Below are positions 41,767 to 50,468 of a stretch of 64,000 nucleotides of DNA, one piece after another; positions within the stretch are counted from its first letter, which is position 1, and every line of letters starts with the position of its first letter. The notes under the pieces are model-generated. The model saw only the letters and a program-made list of their open reading frames with translations. It made no database searches and was not told the origin of the DNA. A program made the position numbers and the translations under genes. The DNA is from DATAPE01 sp034667545 (GTDB taxonomy: Bacteria; Actinomycetota; CADDZG01; WHSQ01). Location: positions 22,250 to 86,249 of the forward strand of contig JAXDJR010000073.1 in the NCBI GenBank assembly GCA_034667545.1, read 5' to 3'.

Positions 41767-42549
41767 ATGTCGCAGATATCTCTGGGAGCCGCGCGTGCGG
41801 CCCTCATCTCTGCCGGCATAACGGGGCCTCATCAAAGCCATCAGCGAGCTAAGAACATCGCCAAGATCCATGCGCTACTGGCAGGTGGATCCGAGGACGA
41901 GTTCGGGCTGTCAGGTCTCGAACGATATTCAGCCGGCGAGGTGTTGGGGTTTCTTGCGGAGCTCACGGGATGTTCGGCCGATATCGCCGATGTGGAATGT
42001 GACGAGGTGATCGACCCGGACAAGACCATCGCGGGGATCATCGCTGCCGCTCACCGGCTCGCCGATCACGCCGGACACGGGGGCACGCTCCTGGTTGCTA
42101 CGGGACACCCCACTGGATTACTCGAGAATCACATCCGCATCGCAGACGCCTTTCGCCAGAACGGCGGCAAAGTCTTGCGCTTGCGCGAAGAGGAGCGGCT
42201 GCCGCTTCTGAGCAGGGCCAGGGAGGTTCGCTACGTGGGTGGCGTTGGATGCCTGGCCGACTGGGGGCAACTTGTTCATACTCATTCGGCGGCAGCGATG
42301 GAAGCGCTGCTCGATGTGGAACCGTGGCCCGAGATGGTGCTCGCAGATCACGGCTTCGCGGGCGCCGCCATCGAGCGAGGCATCCCGGCGATCGCGGTTA
42401 TGGATATCAACGACTACGCGCTCGCCGTGGCATCGGCGGAAGGAAAGGATGTCATCATCATCCCGATGGACGACAACCGGCCCCCGCGTCTATACGAACC
42501 TGTGTGGCGGTTATTCGTGCAGATCCTGCGAGGTGATGAGATTGAGTGA
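41767..42549 (+). CDS. Actinobacterial phosphatase-like protein
   Basis: The 260-residue protein resembles an actinobacterial family that databases simply call phosphatase. Recognisable segments are VIDPDKTIAGIIAAAHRLADH, LLVATGHPTGLLENHIRIADAF, VRYVGGVGCLADWGQLVHTHS and EMVLADHGFAGAAIERGIPAIAVMDINDYALAVA, with a final IPMDDNRPPRLYEP. The Asp, His and Gly residues in ATGHP, HTHS and ADHG could form a metal-dependent active site. The reaction is not established. Its 3' end overlaps the peptidase gene by 14 bases. Confidence 0.6.
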   Translation: MSQISLGAARAALISAGITGPHQSHQRAKNIAKIHALLAGGSEDEFGLSGLERYSAGEVLGFLAELTGCSADIADVECDEVIDPDKTIAGIIAAAHRLADHAGHGGTLLVATGHPTGLLENHIRIADAFRQNGGKVLRLREEERLPLLSRAREVRYVGGVGCLADWGQLVHTHSAAAMEALLDVEPWPEMVLADHGFAGAAIERGIPAIAVMDINDYALAVASAEGKDVIIIPMDDNRPPRLYEPVWRLFVQILRGDEIE

Positions 42550-43876
42550 GGTCGGTCCCTCCAAAGCGATGCTCGAAGAGCTGATCGAGTGGTTGAAGAT
42601 TCCGTCGATCTCATCCGGCGGCGGCGACCCCGCCGACCTCGTACGAGCCGCCGAGTGGGCAGTTGCGAAGGTTACCGGCGCCGGTGGTACGGCTCAGGTC
42701 ATCGATGGCGAGGTCAATCCACTGGTGATCGGCGAGCTGCGCGCTCAGCGGCCGGATGCGCCCACTGTGATGATCTACGGTCACTACGACGTGCAATCGG
42801 CGGAGCCACTCGAGCTCTGGACGACTCCGCCGTTCGAGCCTGCGATCCGAGGTGACCGCTTGTATGGACGCGGGACATCGGACGACAAGGGCAATTTCTA
42901 CCCGCTTTTGTATGTCGCGTGCGAGCTGGCGCGCACCGATTCGCTGCCAGTGAACATCAGAGTCCTGATCGAAGGCGAGGAAGAATCTGTAGGGGAGAGC
43001 GTGAACCGGTGGCTCGAACAGGACGACGGCAAGGCTGACTGCGCCATCGTTTTCGATTCCGACATGCTGGATAGCTCCACTCCCGCACTGACCCTCGGCG
43101 TCCGCGGCATCGTGATGATGGATGTACGGGTTCGCACCGCGAAGCAGGATCTGCATTCAGGCATGTACGGGGGCAGCATCCTCAACGCAAACCATGTCTT
43201 ATTGGAGATGCTGGCGAAAGTGATGCCGAACAGCGACGGGGTCGTTCCAGATGAGCTGCGACGTGGCGCGGTGGAGCCAACTGCCGACGAGATCGAGGCG
43301 TGGGCCGATCTTCCGCCGGGCGACGCGGTGCTTGCTGAAGTAGGGGGGAAACCTCTATCCGAATCGTCCGGCGAGCTCTACTACATGCGCAATTGGGCGG
43401 ACGCGTCGGTTGATGTTCACGGACTCGAAGGTGGTGACGCCCGCCAGATCCGCACGATGGTTCCCTGCAGCGCCCGGGCAAAGGTGTCGGTACGGCTGGC
43501 CCCTGGTCAAACCACCGAGTCCATCGCGCCGGAGTTCAAGCGGTTGTTGGAGGCGGGTGCTCCACCGGGGGCTGAGGTCGGCGTCTCGGTTCTATCCACT
43601 GGTGAACCGGCGATGTTCGACCCGTCCAGTCCTCCTTTGAAGCTTGCAGCCGAGGCCCTCGAGAAGGTATGCGGGCGACCGACCGCACTGGTGCGAGTCG
43701 GCGGCTCGCTGCCCGTACTGGCGGCGTTCGCAAGCAAGCAGATCCCGGCCATCGTCAGCGGCTTCGCGCTGGCAGGGGACGGGATCCATGGTCCGGATGA
43801 GAGCTTCCGCTTGGAGGGCCTCACCCGGGGGGAGGCCGCCGCACACGAGCTCTACCGGCGCCTCGCGGAGCTATGA
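42536..43876 (+). CDS. M20-family metallopeptidase (dipeptidase/carboxypeptidase)
   Basis: The 446-residue protein has all five di-zinc ligands of M20 peptidases: His in IYGHYDVQ, bridging Asp in GRGTSDDKGN, Glu pair in EGEEESVGE, Asp in FDSDML and the late His in GDGIHGPDES. The central dimerisation lid runs from about residue 210 to 320 (LHSGMYGGSILNANHVLLEM). The length and sequence resemble Dug1/CNDP-type dipeptidases. The ATG at 42536 is chosen; a TTG two codons later with AGGTGA before it is an alternative. The gene overlaps the previous one and is the end of that operon. Confidence 0.88.
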   Translation: MRLSEVGPSKAMLEELIEWLKIPSISSGGGDPADLVRAAEWAVAKVTGAGGTAQVIDGEVNPLVIGELRAQRPDAPTVMIYGHYDVQSAEPLELWTTPPFEPAIRGDRLYGRGTSDDKGNFYPLLYVACELARTDSLPVNIRVLIEGEEESVGESVNRWLEQDDGKADCAIVFDSDMLDSSTPALTLGVRGIVMMDVRVRTAKQDLHSGMYGGSILNANHVLLEMLAKVMPNSDGVVPDELRRGAVEPTADEIEAWADLPPGDAVLAEVGGKPLSESSGELYYMRNWADASVDVHGLEGGDARQIRTMVPCSARAKVSVRLAPGQTTESIAPEFKRLLEAGAPPGAEVGVSVLSTGEPAMFDPSSPPLKLAAEALEKVCGRPTALVRVGGSLPVLAAFASKQIPAIVSGFALAGDGIHGPDESFRLEGLTRGEAAAHELYRRLAEL

Positions 43877-44062
43877 CAGGTGGGCATTTCTGCCCTGGTG
43901 CAAAGGGCGCTTTAGAGTGCTTGGGTAAGGATGCATCCCCTCTCGGCCAGGGGGCTCGCAGCAGAGCTCCGGTGCGGGGGGTCCAGAACGACCGGCCGCG
44001 ATGGATGCTCGCGGGGGCGAGGGCGCCAGCTTCGCCTCACGGTTACGTGAAAGCGAGGATGT

Positions 44063-44164
44063 GTGCCGTCGCTCATCAAGAAGCGTCGAAAGAAGATGCG
44101 CAAGAAGAAACATCGAAAGATGCTTAAGAAGACCCGCTGGCAGCGTCGCCAGCAAGGTAAGTAG
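44063..44164 (+). CDS. Ribosomal protein bS22 (AURKAIP1/COX24-domain, 33 residues)
   Basis: The 33-residue, extremely basic product starts at GTG and reads SLIKKRRKKMRKKKHRKMLK near its N-terminus, ending TRWQRRQQGK. This matches the small AURKAIP1/COX24-domain proteins of actinobacteria, identified as bS22 on the mycobacterial 30S decoding-centre region. GCGAGGA is a few bases upstream. The very high Lys/Arg content and exact KKRRKxM-KKKHRK pattern make the call secure despite the size. It stands alone between the peptidase gene and the SAM hydrolase gene. Confidence 0.9.
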   Translation: MPSLIKKRRKKMRKKKHRKMLKKTRWQRRQQGK

Positions 44165-44195
44165 CTTGATCGCGGATCTCTAGACTCGGGGCCGG

Positions 44196-45020
44196 ATGAA
44201 ACCGCGCGAGATCGTCACGTTCCTGTCGGATTACGGGCTGGAAGATGAGTTCGTTGGCGTATGTCATGGCGTGATCTTGAAGATCGCTCCCCATCTGAAG
44301 ATCCTCGACATCCATCACAACATCCTGCGCCAGGACATCCGTCATGGCGCCATCGTCCTGCAGCAGTCGGTGCCGTTCATGCCCGATTCCGTCCACCTCG
44401 CGGTGGTCGATCCCGGTGTGGGCACGGGACGCCGGGCGATTGCGGTGGAATCGAAGTGGGGTGAAGTGTTCGTTGGCCCCGACAATGGACTGCTGCTCCC
44501 CGCCGTCGAGTCATCGGGCGGGGTTCGCCGGGCCGTGGCGATCACCGACGAGCGGTTTCTGTTGACTCCGATCTCGCGAACCTTCCAGGGCCGCGACATC
44601 TTCGCTCCTGCGGCAGCCCACATCGCGAACGGCGTGGATCCCTCCGAGCTGGGGGAAGAGATAGTTGCCGCCGAGCTGATTAGCTTGGAGATGCCGCGCG
44701 CGTGGGTACACGACGACCATCTTCATGCCGAAGTGCTTCAAGTGGACCGCTTTGGCAACCTGCAATTCGACCTCGAACGTTCGCAGCTCGATGAGGTGGG
44801 TTTGCTCGACGGCTCGAGGCTCGAGGTGCGCCTCGAGGGCCATCGCGTCAGCGTGCCCCTCGGTGCGAGCTTCGGCGATGTGGAGGCTGGCGAGTTCGTG
44901 ATGATCGAAGACTCGTACCGCTACCTGTCGCTGGCGGTCAACAAAGGCGACGCCGCCGCCAAGCTGCGCGCCGGCGCCGGTTCCACTGCGATCATCGGAG
45001 GCGTCGACCCGCCCGGTTAG
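44196..45020 (+). CDS. SAM hydroxide adenosyltransferase (DUF62 family)
   Basis: The 274-residue protein belongs to the family that includes chlorinase and fluorinase but mostly hydrolyses S-adenosylmethionine to adenosine and methionine. Diagnostic segments are TFLSDYGLEDEFVGVCHGVI, VVDPGVGTGRRAIAVESKWGEVFVGPDNGLL and TFQGRDIFAPAAAHIANG. The Asp-Arg-His triad proposed for water activation fits the SDYG, RDIF and HH segments. The C-terminal domain (VLQVDRFGNLQFDL) is a beta-barrel with the conserved D-x-F-G-N. The gene is downstream of bS22 with no clear terminator between. Confidence 0.9.
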   Translation: MKPREIVTFLSDYGLEDEFVGVCHGVILKIAPHLKILDIHHNILRQDIRHGAIVLQQSVPFMPDSVHLAVVDPGVGTGRRAIAVESKWGEVFVGPDNGLLLPAVESSGGVRRAVAITDERFLLTPISRTFQGRDIFAPAAAHIANGVDPSELGEEIVAAELISLEMPRAWVHDDHLHAEVLQVDRFGNLQFDLERSQLDEVGLLDGSRLEVRLEGHRVSVPLGASFGDVEAGEFVMIEDSYRYLSLAVNKGDAAAKLRAGAGSTAIIGGVDPPG

Positions 45021-45052
45021 GAAGCTCCTCGCCGCGGTGACCCGGCGCACCG

Positions 45053-45421
45053 TCACGCGAGCCGCCACAGCCGCAGCACGCCGAGAACCCCGGCGATCGC
45101 GATAGCCGCCAGCAGCAAGCCGATGGCGAGGACGGTGTTCCTGCGCATGAGGAGCAGTGGGTTTTCCTCTGTCCGCGCACCATCCGTCACCGAGCCGGAG
45201 GCAACCGCCTTTCCGGCTACCAGCTCGGGCCTCGTCACGATCAGGTAGGAGAGCACGCCGAACGGCGGGAGCAGCACGATGAAGAGGATCCACAAGACCC
45301 TGCTGCGCCCTGCGCTCGTCCACGCCCCGCCTTCCCACCGCAGAGCGTCGTAGATCACCCACAGCCACGGCACCGCCACGATGAGGACGAGGAACAGCTC
45401 GACGATCCCGAGAACCAGCAC
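45053..45421 (-). CDS. PLDc_N-domain membrane protein
   Basis: The 122-residue protein has three hydrophobic stretches. The first two form the PLDc_N domain (VELFLVLIVAVPWLWVIYDALRW and VLWILFIVLLPPFGVLSYLIVTRPE). A third segment near the C-terminus (NTVLAIGLLLAAIAIAGVLGVL) is separated by a polar linker. The start is uncertain: the GTG at 45421 lies directly on a GGAGG sequence. PLDc_N proteins without a catalytic domain are common in actinobacteria, and their role is unknown. It is downstream of the aldo/keto reductase gene. Confidence 0.6.
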   Translation of the reverse strand: MLVLGIVELFLVLIVAVPWLWVIYDALRWEGGAWTSAGRSRVLWILFIVLLPPFGVLSYLIVTRPELVAGKAVASGSVTDGARTEENPLLLMRRNTVLAIGLLLAAIAIAGVLGVLRLWRLA

Positions 45422-45471
45422 CCTCCGATTTTCACACCCGATGCATCGGAAGCGTGACCACGCGGGGCCCG

Positions 45472-46260
45472 TTACGAGAGCGCCGCTACGGCTACCCGCT
45501 CTCGCTGTTCGGGCGTGAGCCGAGGACCGTCGCCGACCGCAGCGTTCATCGCCGCATGTCCCGGGTCGGACGTGGCGGGGATCGCGGCGGTGATCCTGGG
45601 ATCGGAGACGCACCAGTTGAGCAGCGCCTGAGGCCAGGAGCCTCCTCCCATCTCCGTCATATCGGGGGTCCTGCGGGTTAGGCGACCTGCTCCCAGGGGG
45701 CGCATCGCGAGGACGCCGAGCCCGAGCTCTTCGGCGAGTGGAAGGATCCTCCCCTCGACTTCGCGCTCGGCGGGGTTGTAAGGCACCTGGATGCAATCCA
45801 GCCGTCCCGTGCGCATCACTTTCTCGAGCTCTCCGAAGGCTGAGGGACTGTAGTGAGTGGCGCCGACCCACTTGATCCGAGAGGCATCCCGCTCTTGCTC
45901 CATCCACTGGAGGTGCTCTCGCCAGGCGATGAGGTTGTGGATCTGTTCCAGGTCGACGACACCCCCGTAGAGGTGCAGCTGCTCTTCGAACTGGGTCCGT
46001 CCCTCCGTGACAGAGCCCGCCCAGATCTTGGTCGCAACCACGGCGTGGTCCCTGCGGGGGCCCAGCGCCTGGCTTAAGACGTACTGGGCTCTGCCGTACA
46101 TCGGCGATGAATCGACCAGCCGGGCACCTGCGTCGAACATCGCCTGGACCACGGTCTTTGCCTCACCGATCCCGTCGTCAGCCACATCGAATGTCTGCCA
46201 CGTTCCCAGGCCGATGACGGGCAGGGCAGGTCCTCCGCGGCCGAGGGGTCGTTCCTCCAT
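45472..46260 (-). CDS. Aldo/keto reductase
   Basis: The 262-residue protein has the AKR TIM-barrel: GLGTWQTFDV at the start, the catalytic Asp-Tyr pair in LVDSSPMYGRAQYVL and Lys in VVATKIWAG. The late nucleotide-binding region corresponds to LLNWCVSDPRITAAIPATSDPGHAAMNAAV. It is about 50 residues shorter than typical AKRs. It reduces an aldehyde or ketone with NADPH; the substrate is unknown. The ATG precedes MEERPLGRGG, a good family N-terminus. Confidence 0.82.
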   Translation of the reverse strand: MEERPLGRGGPALPVIGLGTWQTFDVADDGIGEAKTVVQAMFDAGARLVDSSPMYGRAQYVLSQALGPRRDHAVVATKIWAGSVTEGRTQFEEQLHLYGGVVDLEQIHNLIAWREHLQWMEQERDASRIKWVGATHYSPSAFGELEKVMRTGRLDCIQVPYNPAEREVEGRILPLAEELGLGVLAMRPLGAGRLTRRTPDMTEMGGGSWPQALLNWCVSDPRITAAIPATSDPGHAAMNAAVGDGPRLTPEQRERVAVAALS

Positions 46261-46435
46261 TGCACGGGCCTCCTTTACGAGTTGCCGAAATCATGCCCTG
46301 GCTTGCAGGGTGCCAACCCGTGACACTTCGATCTGAGCGACCAGATCGCGTCGGGTCACGCCGAGGTTCGGTTGGCCGGCCGAGAGGTGCAACTCGTTTT
46401 CAGTGCTGATCCGGCATCGCGCGAAGGGGCCGTCG

Positions 46436-48025
46436 CTATGACAGGGCCACCAGCTCGAGCAGGTCGTCGCCCCAGTAGTCCAGGGTGCCCTCGGGCATCA
46501 TCAACACGCGCTGTGGCCGCAGCTCTTTGACGAACTCGGTGTCATGACTCACGATGATCATGGTTCCGGGCCACGCCGCGAGCGCGTGCGCGACCGCCGC
46601 TAGAGAAGGTGGGTCGAGGTTGTTCGTGGGCTCATCGAGAAGCAGCAGGTTGTGGCGGCCCGCTACCAATTGAGCCAACGCCAGTTTGGTCTTTTCCCCA
46701 CCCGACAACGTGCCTGCATCCTGAAAGGCCATCTCCCCTGAGAGCCCGAACATCCCGAGCAAGCCGCGCAATTGCTGATCCCCAACTTCGGATTGAGAGC
46801 GCATATGGTCGAGCACGTTCTTGCTGGCCGTGATGCCCTCGTGTTCCTGCGCGTAATAACCGAGGGAAACGCCAACTCCGATGCGGATGTCTCCGTTCGT
46901 GAAGTTCGTCTCCCCGGCGATCATGCGCAGCAAGCTGGTCTTACCGGCGCCGTTGAATCCAATGATCAAGAGACGCTCGCCGCGACCAACGGTGAAGCTG
47001 ATGTCTTCGAAGATCGCCGGGCCCCCGTAATCCTTGCCGACCTCGGTTACCTCCAGCGCGATATCGCCGCCCCGAGGCGGGGGAGGGAACCGCACAGTGA
47101 TCTGACGCTCGCCTTTGGGTGCCACTACCGTCCGAGTCTTCAGCTTCTCGACCCGCGTATCGATGCTCTTGGCCGTGCGAGCGCGTCGCACGGTTTGTCC
47201 CCTCATCGAGTCGGCAAGGGTGCTCAGGCGTCGGATCTCTGCCTGCTGCCTACCCGCGAGCTTCCCCAGCCGGAGCTCATCTTCCTTGCGGGCTGTGCGG
47301 TATTGCGAGTAGGTGCCTCGGTACTCGTGTATCTGGGTTTGGTCGAGGTGCAAGATCCGCGTGATCGCCTCGTCCAGCAGGACCAGATCGTGGCTGACCA
47401 CCAAGAGGGCGCCTCGGTAGGAGCGCAAGAATTTCATCAGCCACGATTTGGCGTCGGTATCGAGGTGGTTGGTGGGCTCGTCCAGCAGCAGCACGTCGCT
47501 GCCGGCGAACAGGATCCGCGCAAGCTCGACCCGCCGCCGTTCGCCACCGGATAGCACCTTGATCGGCCGGTCGAGCCGCTCGCCCGAGATTCCCAAGCCC
47601 GCAGCGATGCGTCGCGCCTCGGATTCGGCGGAATAGCCGCCTTCGGCGCGAAACCTCTCTTCGGCGCGGGAGAAGCGCGCGACGTTATTCGTTGTGGGGC
47701 TCTTCTCCAGCACCAGTCTCAGTTTCTCGAGCCGCAAGGCGCTCTCGTCGAGGCCGCGGCCGGCGATGATGTGGCTGAGACCGGTAACGTCTGTTGCGGA
47801 GCTCTTCAATCGCGGATCCTGATCGAGGTAACCAAGCGCTCCGCGACAGAGGACGTCTCCCGAATTTGCTGAGGTTCGTCCCGCGAGCACCTTCAGAAGG
47901 CTGGTCTTACCGGCTCCGTTGCGTCCGACCAGTCCCACCTTGTCCCCGGTTTGCAGCGAGAAGGTGGCGTGGTCCACCACGATCTTGCCGGCGACCTCGA
48001 CGGTCATCTGGTTCACCTGAAGCAT
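46436..48025 (-). CDS. ABC-F family ATPase (translation/ribosome-associated)
   Basis: The 529-residue protein has two ABC nucleotide-binding domains and no membrane segment. Walker A motifs are GRNGAGKTS and GFNGAGKTS; signatures are LSGGERRRVELARILFAG and LSGGEKTKLALAQLV; Walker B motifs are DVLLLDEPTNHLD and NLLLLDEPTNNLD. Between them is a charged, Arg-rich linker (KEDELRLGKLAGRQQAEIRRL), the P-site tRNA interaction motif of ABC-F proteins. Members regulate translation or protect ribosomes from antibiotics. The assignment to a subgroup (Uup, EttA or resistance type) is not made. Confidence 0.88.
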   Translation of the reverse strand: MLQVNQMTVEVAGKIVVDHATFSLQTGDKVGLVGRNGAGKTSLLKVLAGRTSANSGDVLCRGALGYLDQDPRLKSSATDVTGLSHIIAGRGLDESALRLEKLRLVLEKSPTTNNVARFSRAEERFRAEGGYSAESEARRIAAGLGISGERLDRPIKVLSGGERRRVELARILFAGSDVLLLDEPTNHLDTDAKSWLMKFLRSYRGALLVVSHDLVLLDEAITRILHLDQTQIHEYRGTYSQYRTARKEDELRLGKLAGRQQAEIRRLSTLADSMRGQTVRRARTAKSIDTRVEKLKTRTVVAPKGERQITVRFPPPPRGGDIALEVTEVGKDYGGPAIFEDISFTVGRGERLLIIGFNGAGKTSLLRMIAGETNFTNGDIRIGVGVSLGYYAQEHEGITASKNVLDHMRSQSEVGDQQLRGLLGMFGLSGEMAFQDAGTLSGGEKTKLALAQLVAGRHNLLLLDEPTNNLDPPSLAAVAHALAAWPGTMIIVSHDTEFVKELRPQRVLMMPEGTLDYWGDDLLELVALS

Positions 48026-48077
48026 GTGTATTCCTCCACTGGGGCCCCGGACCTACCCGCCGATACGAGAGCGATCC

Positions 48078-48914
48078 CTAGCTCGTGGTGAGATCCTCGG
48101 TGACGTTCTCGCCCGGAGTGAGATGGGCTTCGATGAACCTCCGGTTCGCGGCCAGCATCTCGGCGAGGTCCTTCGGCCGCTCTAGGTATCTCCTTACGGT
48201 TAGCTCCAGCGAGAGAGACCCCCGGTAGTTCGACCTCTTTATCTCCGCAAGGAACTTGTCGAGGGGCAAAGCGCCCTGGTCCATCTCGAGGTGGCCGTCC
48301 CGGCCGTCCCCGGCGTTATTCGAGAGGTGGAGGTGGATGAGCTTGGGAAACAGCAGTGCGTAGGTATCGAAGATGTCTTCGCGCGCCACGCTCAGATGGC
48401 TTGTGTCGAGGACCAGGTGATGGCATGCGGCGAACAGGTCCCGCGGATCGAGCCAGCGGTAAGCCCGTAGCCGGCGGGCGCCCACCCACTTGGGATACAT
48501 GGTTTCGACAGCGACGCGAACCCCCGTTGTCTCAGCGTGATGCTCCGCCTCGGCATGGAGCCACGTCGCGTACTGCTGTTCCCATAGGTACGGTGGGTGG
48601 ACGATCAAGGTCGGGGCGCCGAATGCGTTGCACATCTCGGTACCACGGCGGATCTTCTCAAGGGGATCCTGCCCCCAGACGCTCTTCGTGAGAACCAAGA
48701 AAGGCCCGTGGACCGAAGCGATCTGCAAACCGCGTTCCTCCGCCAAACGCACCGGGATGTCCGGAGACTGCGTCTCGGGATCACGGGTGACCATAAGCTC
48801 GACGTCCTTGAAGCCGGCCTCGGCGATGGCGTCGAACGTTTGCGCCAGCTCGAAGGCCCAGAAGGGCCCGGTCGAGCATTGCACGCTCACTTGGTTTCGA
48901 TCGGCTGGGTCCAT
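48078..48914 (-). CDS. Xylose isomerase-like TIM-barrel protein (sugar phosphate isomerase/epimerase)
   Basis: The 278-residue protein has the AP-endonuclease-2-like barrel: AIAEAGFKDVELMVTRDPE, ASVHGPFL, LIVHPPYLW, VAVETMYPKW (Glu ligand), LVLDTSHLSVAREDIFD (Asp and His ligands), IHLHLSNNAGDGRDGHL (His ligands) and GSLSLELTVRR (final Glu). All likely metal ligands are present. Members interconvert sugars or inosose; the substrate here is unknown. The gene follows the ABC-F gene on the opposite side and has its own start. Confidence 0.78.
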   Translation of the reverse strand: MDPADRNQVSVQCSTGPFWAFELAQTFDAIAEAGFKDVELMVTRDPETQSPDIPVRLAEERGLQIASVHGPFLVLTKSVWGQDPLEKIRRGTEMCNAFGAPTLIVHPPYLWEQQYATWLHAEAEHHAETTGVRVAVETMYPKWVGARRLRAYRWLDPRDLFAACHHLVLDTSHLSVAREDIFDTYALLFPKLIHLHLSNNAGDGRDGHLEMDQGALPLDKFLAEIKRSNYRGSLSLELTVRRYLERPKDLAEMLAANRRFIEAHLTPGENVTEDLTTS

Positions 48915-49056
48915 CCCTCCATGCTCCCACGCGGAGCTCGGCTTCCCCGAACGCGCTCGGCGCGTCCTACTGCGTTCCGCCCGACTGTATCTAGGGTGCT
49001 TTTAGTCCCGCGACTTCCTGCCCCGAGGCGAACGTAGTGTTCTTGCGGCGCGTCGA

Positions 49057-49758
49057 TCACGAGCTGGAGGGTCGCGTAACGCGCCCGGCACATCTGATCC
49101 GTTCGAGCACGTCTGGTCGCAAGATCCTCAGCCGCCGCCCGCTGTAGTCGAGCAACCCTTGCGACTTGAAACTCCGCAGTGCCTTGCAGGTGCTCTCCCT
49201 CGACATCCCAGCCAGACGGCCGAGGTCCCCCTGTGCCACCGGGAGATCGATGTGGAGGGCGCCTTGCTCGATCCGTCCCAGGAGATCGCCCAGATCCAGC
49301 AGCCGGCCGGCGAGGCGCGCCGCAACCTCGCTCGAGGTTCTCTCCAGGGTGGTGGCGTAGAGCCAGCGCATCTGCTTCGCCAATCCCCGCGCCAAGGCGA
49401 GGGAAGCGGCCGGGTTCTGTTCGAGTATCTGGCTCACGAGTGCCGCATCCAGCGCCAGCGCTTCGACGTGTGTGGCGGCGGTCGCGTCGGCGGGCTGACA
49501 CAGATCGTCAAGGACCACGAGCTCGCCGATCAGGTCCCCGGGTATCGCCAGGCCGATGATGGTTTCGCGGCCCTCGCCGTCGCGCGCGCTCAGCTTGACG
49601 ACGCCCTGGACGAGCAGGTGAAGTCGCGGCCGCGAATCACCCGATAGATGCAGGATGTCCCCAGGCTCGAGCCTCTTTGTGACACTGCGGTCCAGCAATC
49701 GCGATCGCTCGGTGGACGTCAACGCGGCCAGTACTGGTGAGGTCGGGACCTCTTTCAT
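49057..49758 (-). CDS. Crp/Fnr-family transcriptional regulator
   Basis: The ATG at 49758 follows GGAGGTG, giving 233 residues. The cyclic-nucleotide-like sensor barrel (RLEPGDILHLSGDSRPRLHLLVQGVVKLSARDGEGRETIIGLAIPGDLIGEL) is followed by a long helix and a winged helix with VAQGDLGRLAGMSRESTCKALRSFKSQGLL as the recognition region. The PGDLIGEL segment corresponds to the cAMP-binding FGE region of Crp, but the full R-S cAMP motif is not clear. No Fnr-type Cys cluster is present. It is divergent from the thioredoxin-like gene, with an exact hairpin between the two. Confidence 0.85.
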   Translation of the reverse strand: MKEVPTSPVLAALTSTERSRLLDRSVTKRLEPGDILHLSGDSRPRLHLLVQGVVKLSARDGEGRETIIGLAIPGDLIGELVVLDDLCQPADATAATHVEALALDAALVSQILEQNPAASLALARGLAKQMRWLYATTLERTSSEVAARLAGRLLDLGDLLGRIEQGALHIDLPVAQGDLGRLAGMSRESTCKALRSFKSQGLLDYSGRRLRILRPDVLERIRCAGRVTRPSSS

Positions 49759-49800
49759 CTGCACCTCCAGATCCGAAGGGATATGTGGAGGGCGCGGATA

Positions 49801-49823
49801 AGGGGTGGGCAAAGCCCACCCCT
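49801..49823. promoter_or_regulatory. Perfect 10-bp palindrome in the crp/tlpA divergent region
   Basis: AGGGGTGGGC, AAA, GCCCACCCCT is a perfect inverted repeat with a 3-base centre. It lies 43 bases from the regulator start and 84 from the thioredoxin-like gene. It could be an operator or a leader hairpin; no T-run makes it an obvious terminator. Confidence 0.45.
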
Positions 49824-49907
49824 CCTCTGGTTGGGAAGCTATCGCGCCGGGCGGGCAGTTGTCCAGAGGAAATCGTTGCCGATCGGACGCGCGAAGATGG
49901 CGCGTCG

Positions 49908-50468
49908 ATGGCCACCACTCCCTCCGCGCCCACGCCGGCTCCGACCCGGCGCCGGTGGCCGCGCGTCGTTGCCCTGCTCCTTCCGGCGATCCTGTTCGTT
50001 GCGGTGCTTGGCCTGGCGACCCTTCGTAAGGTCACCACCCTCGGTCCCGGCAGCCGGGCCCCCGCTTTCACCGCTCCGCGGCTGGGCGGGGCGGGCACTG
50101 TCTCGCTCTCGGACCTTCGCGGTAAGCCCGTCCTGTTGAATTTCTGGGCCTCATGGTGCGGACCGTGCAAGGACGAGGCTCCGTTGTTACGGCAGGCCTA
50201 TGCGACCTATGGCTCGCGGGTTCACTTCCTCGGAGTAGACGAGCGCGACGCGCTCACTTCCGCGCTTGCCTTTGAGCATGACAACCACATCGCCTATCCG
50301 AGCGCGCGCGACGAGGGTTTCCACATCTACGACGACTACGGACTGACGGGGCAGCCCGAGAGCTTCTTCATCGATCAGAACGGGGTGATCGTGCAGCACG
50401 TACCGGGCCCCCTTACACGGCGAGAGCTTTTCGAGCTTCTCGATGTGCTGGTGCGCCGGAATGCATAA
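49908..50468 (+). CDS. TlpA/ResA-like membrane-anchored thiol-disulphide oxidoreductase
   Basis: The 186-residue protein has an N-terminal membrane anchor (RVVALLLPAILFVAVLGLATL) and a thioredoxin domain with the active site FWASWCGPCKDEAPLL. After the anchor, GPGSRAPAFTAPRLGGAGTVSLSDLRGKP is the standard AhpC/TlpA-type beginning. ResA/CcmG proteins keep apocytochrome Cys pairs reduced before heme attachment. It overlaps ccdA by eight bases, so the two should work as a pair: CcdA passes electrons across the membrane to this protein. Confidence 0.88.
   Translation: MATTPSAPTPAPTRRRWPRVVALLLPAILFVAVLGLATLRKVTTLGPGSRAPAFTAPRLGGAGTVSLSDLRGKPVLLNFWASWCGPCKDEAPLLRQAYATYGSRVHFLGVDERDALTSALAFEHDNHIAYPSARDEGFHIYDDYGLTGQPESFFIDQNGVIVQHVPGPLTRRELFELLDVLVRRNA

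Noticed and set aside
42239..42535. Long N-terminal extension of the M20 peptidase
   Set aside because: The open frame runs back through the phosphatase-like gene in another frame; the family N-terminus begins after 42536.
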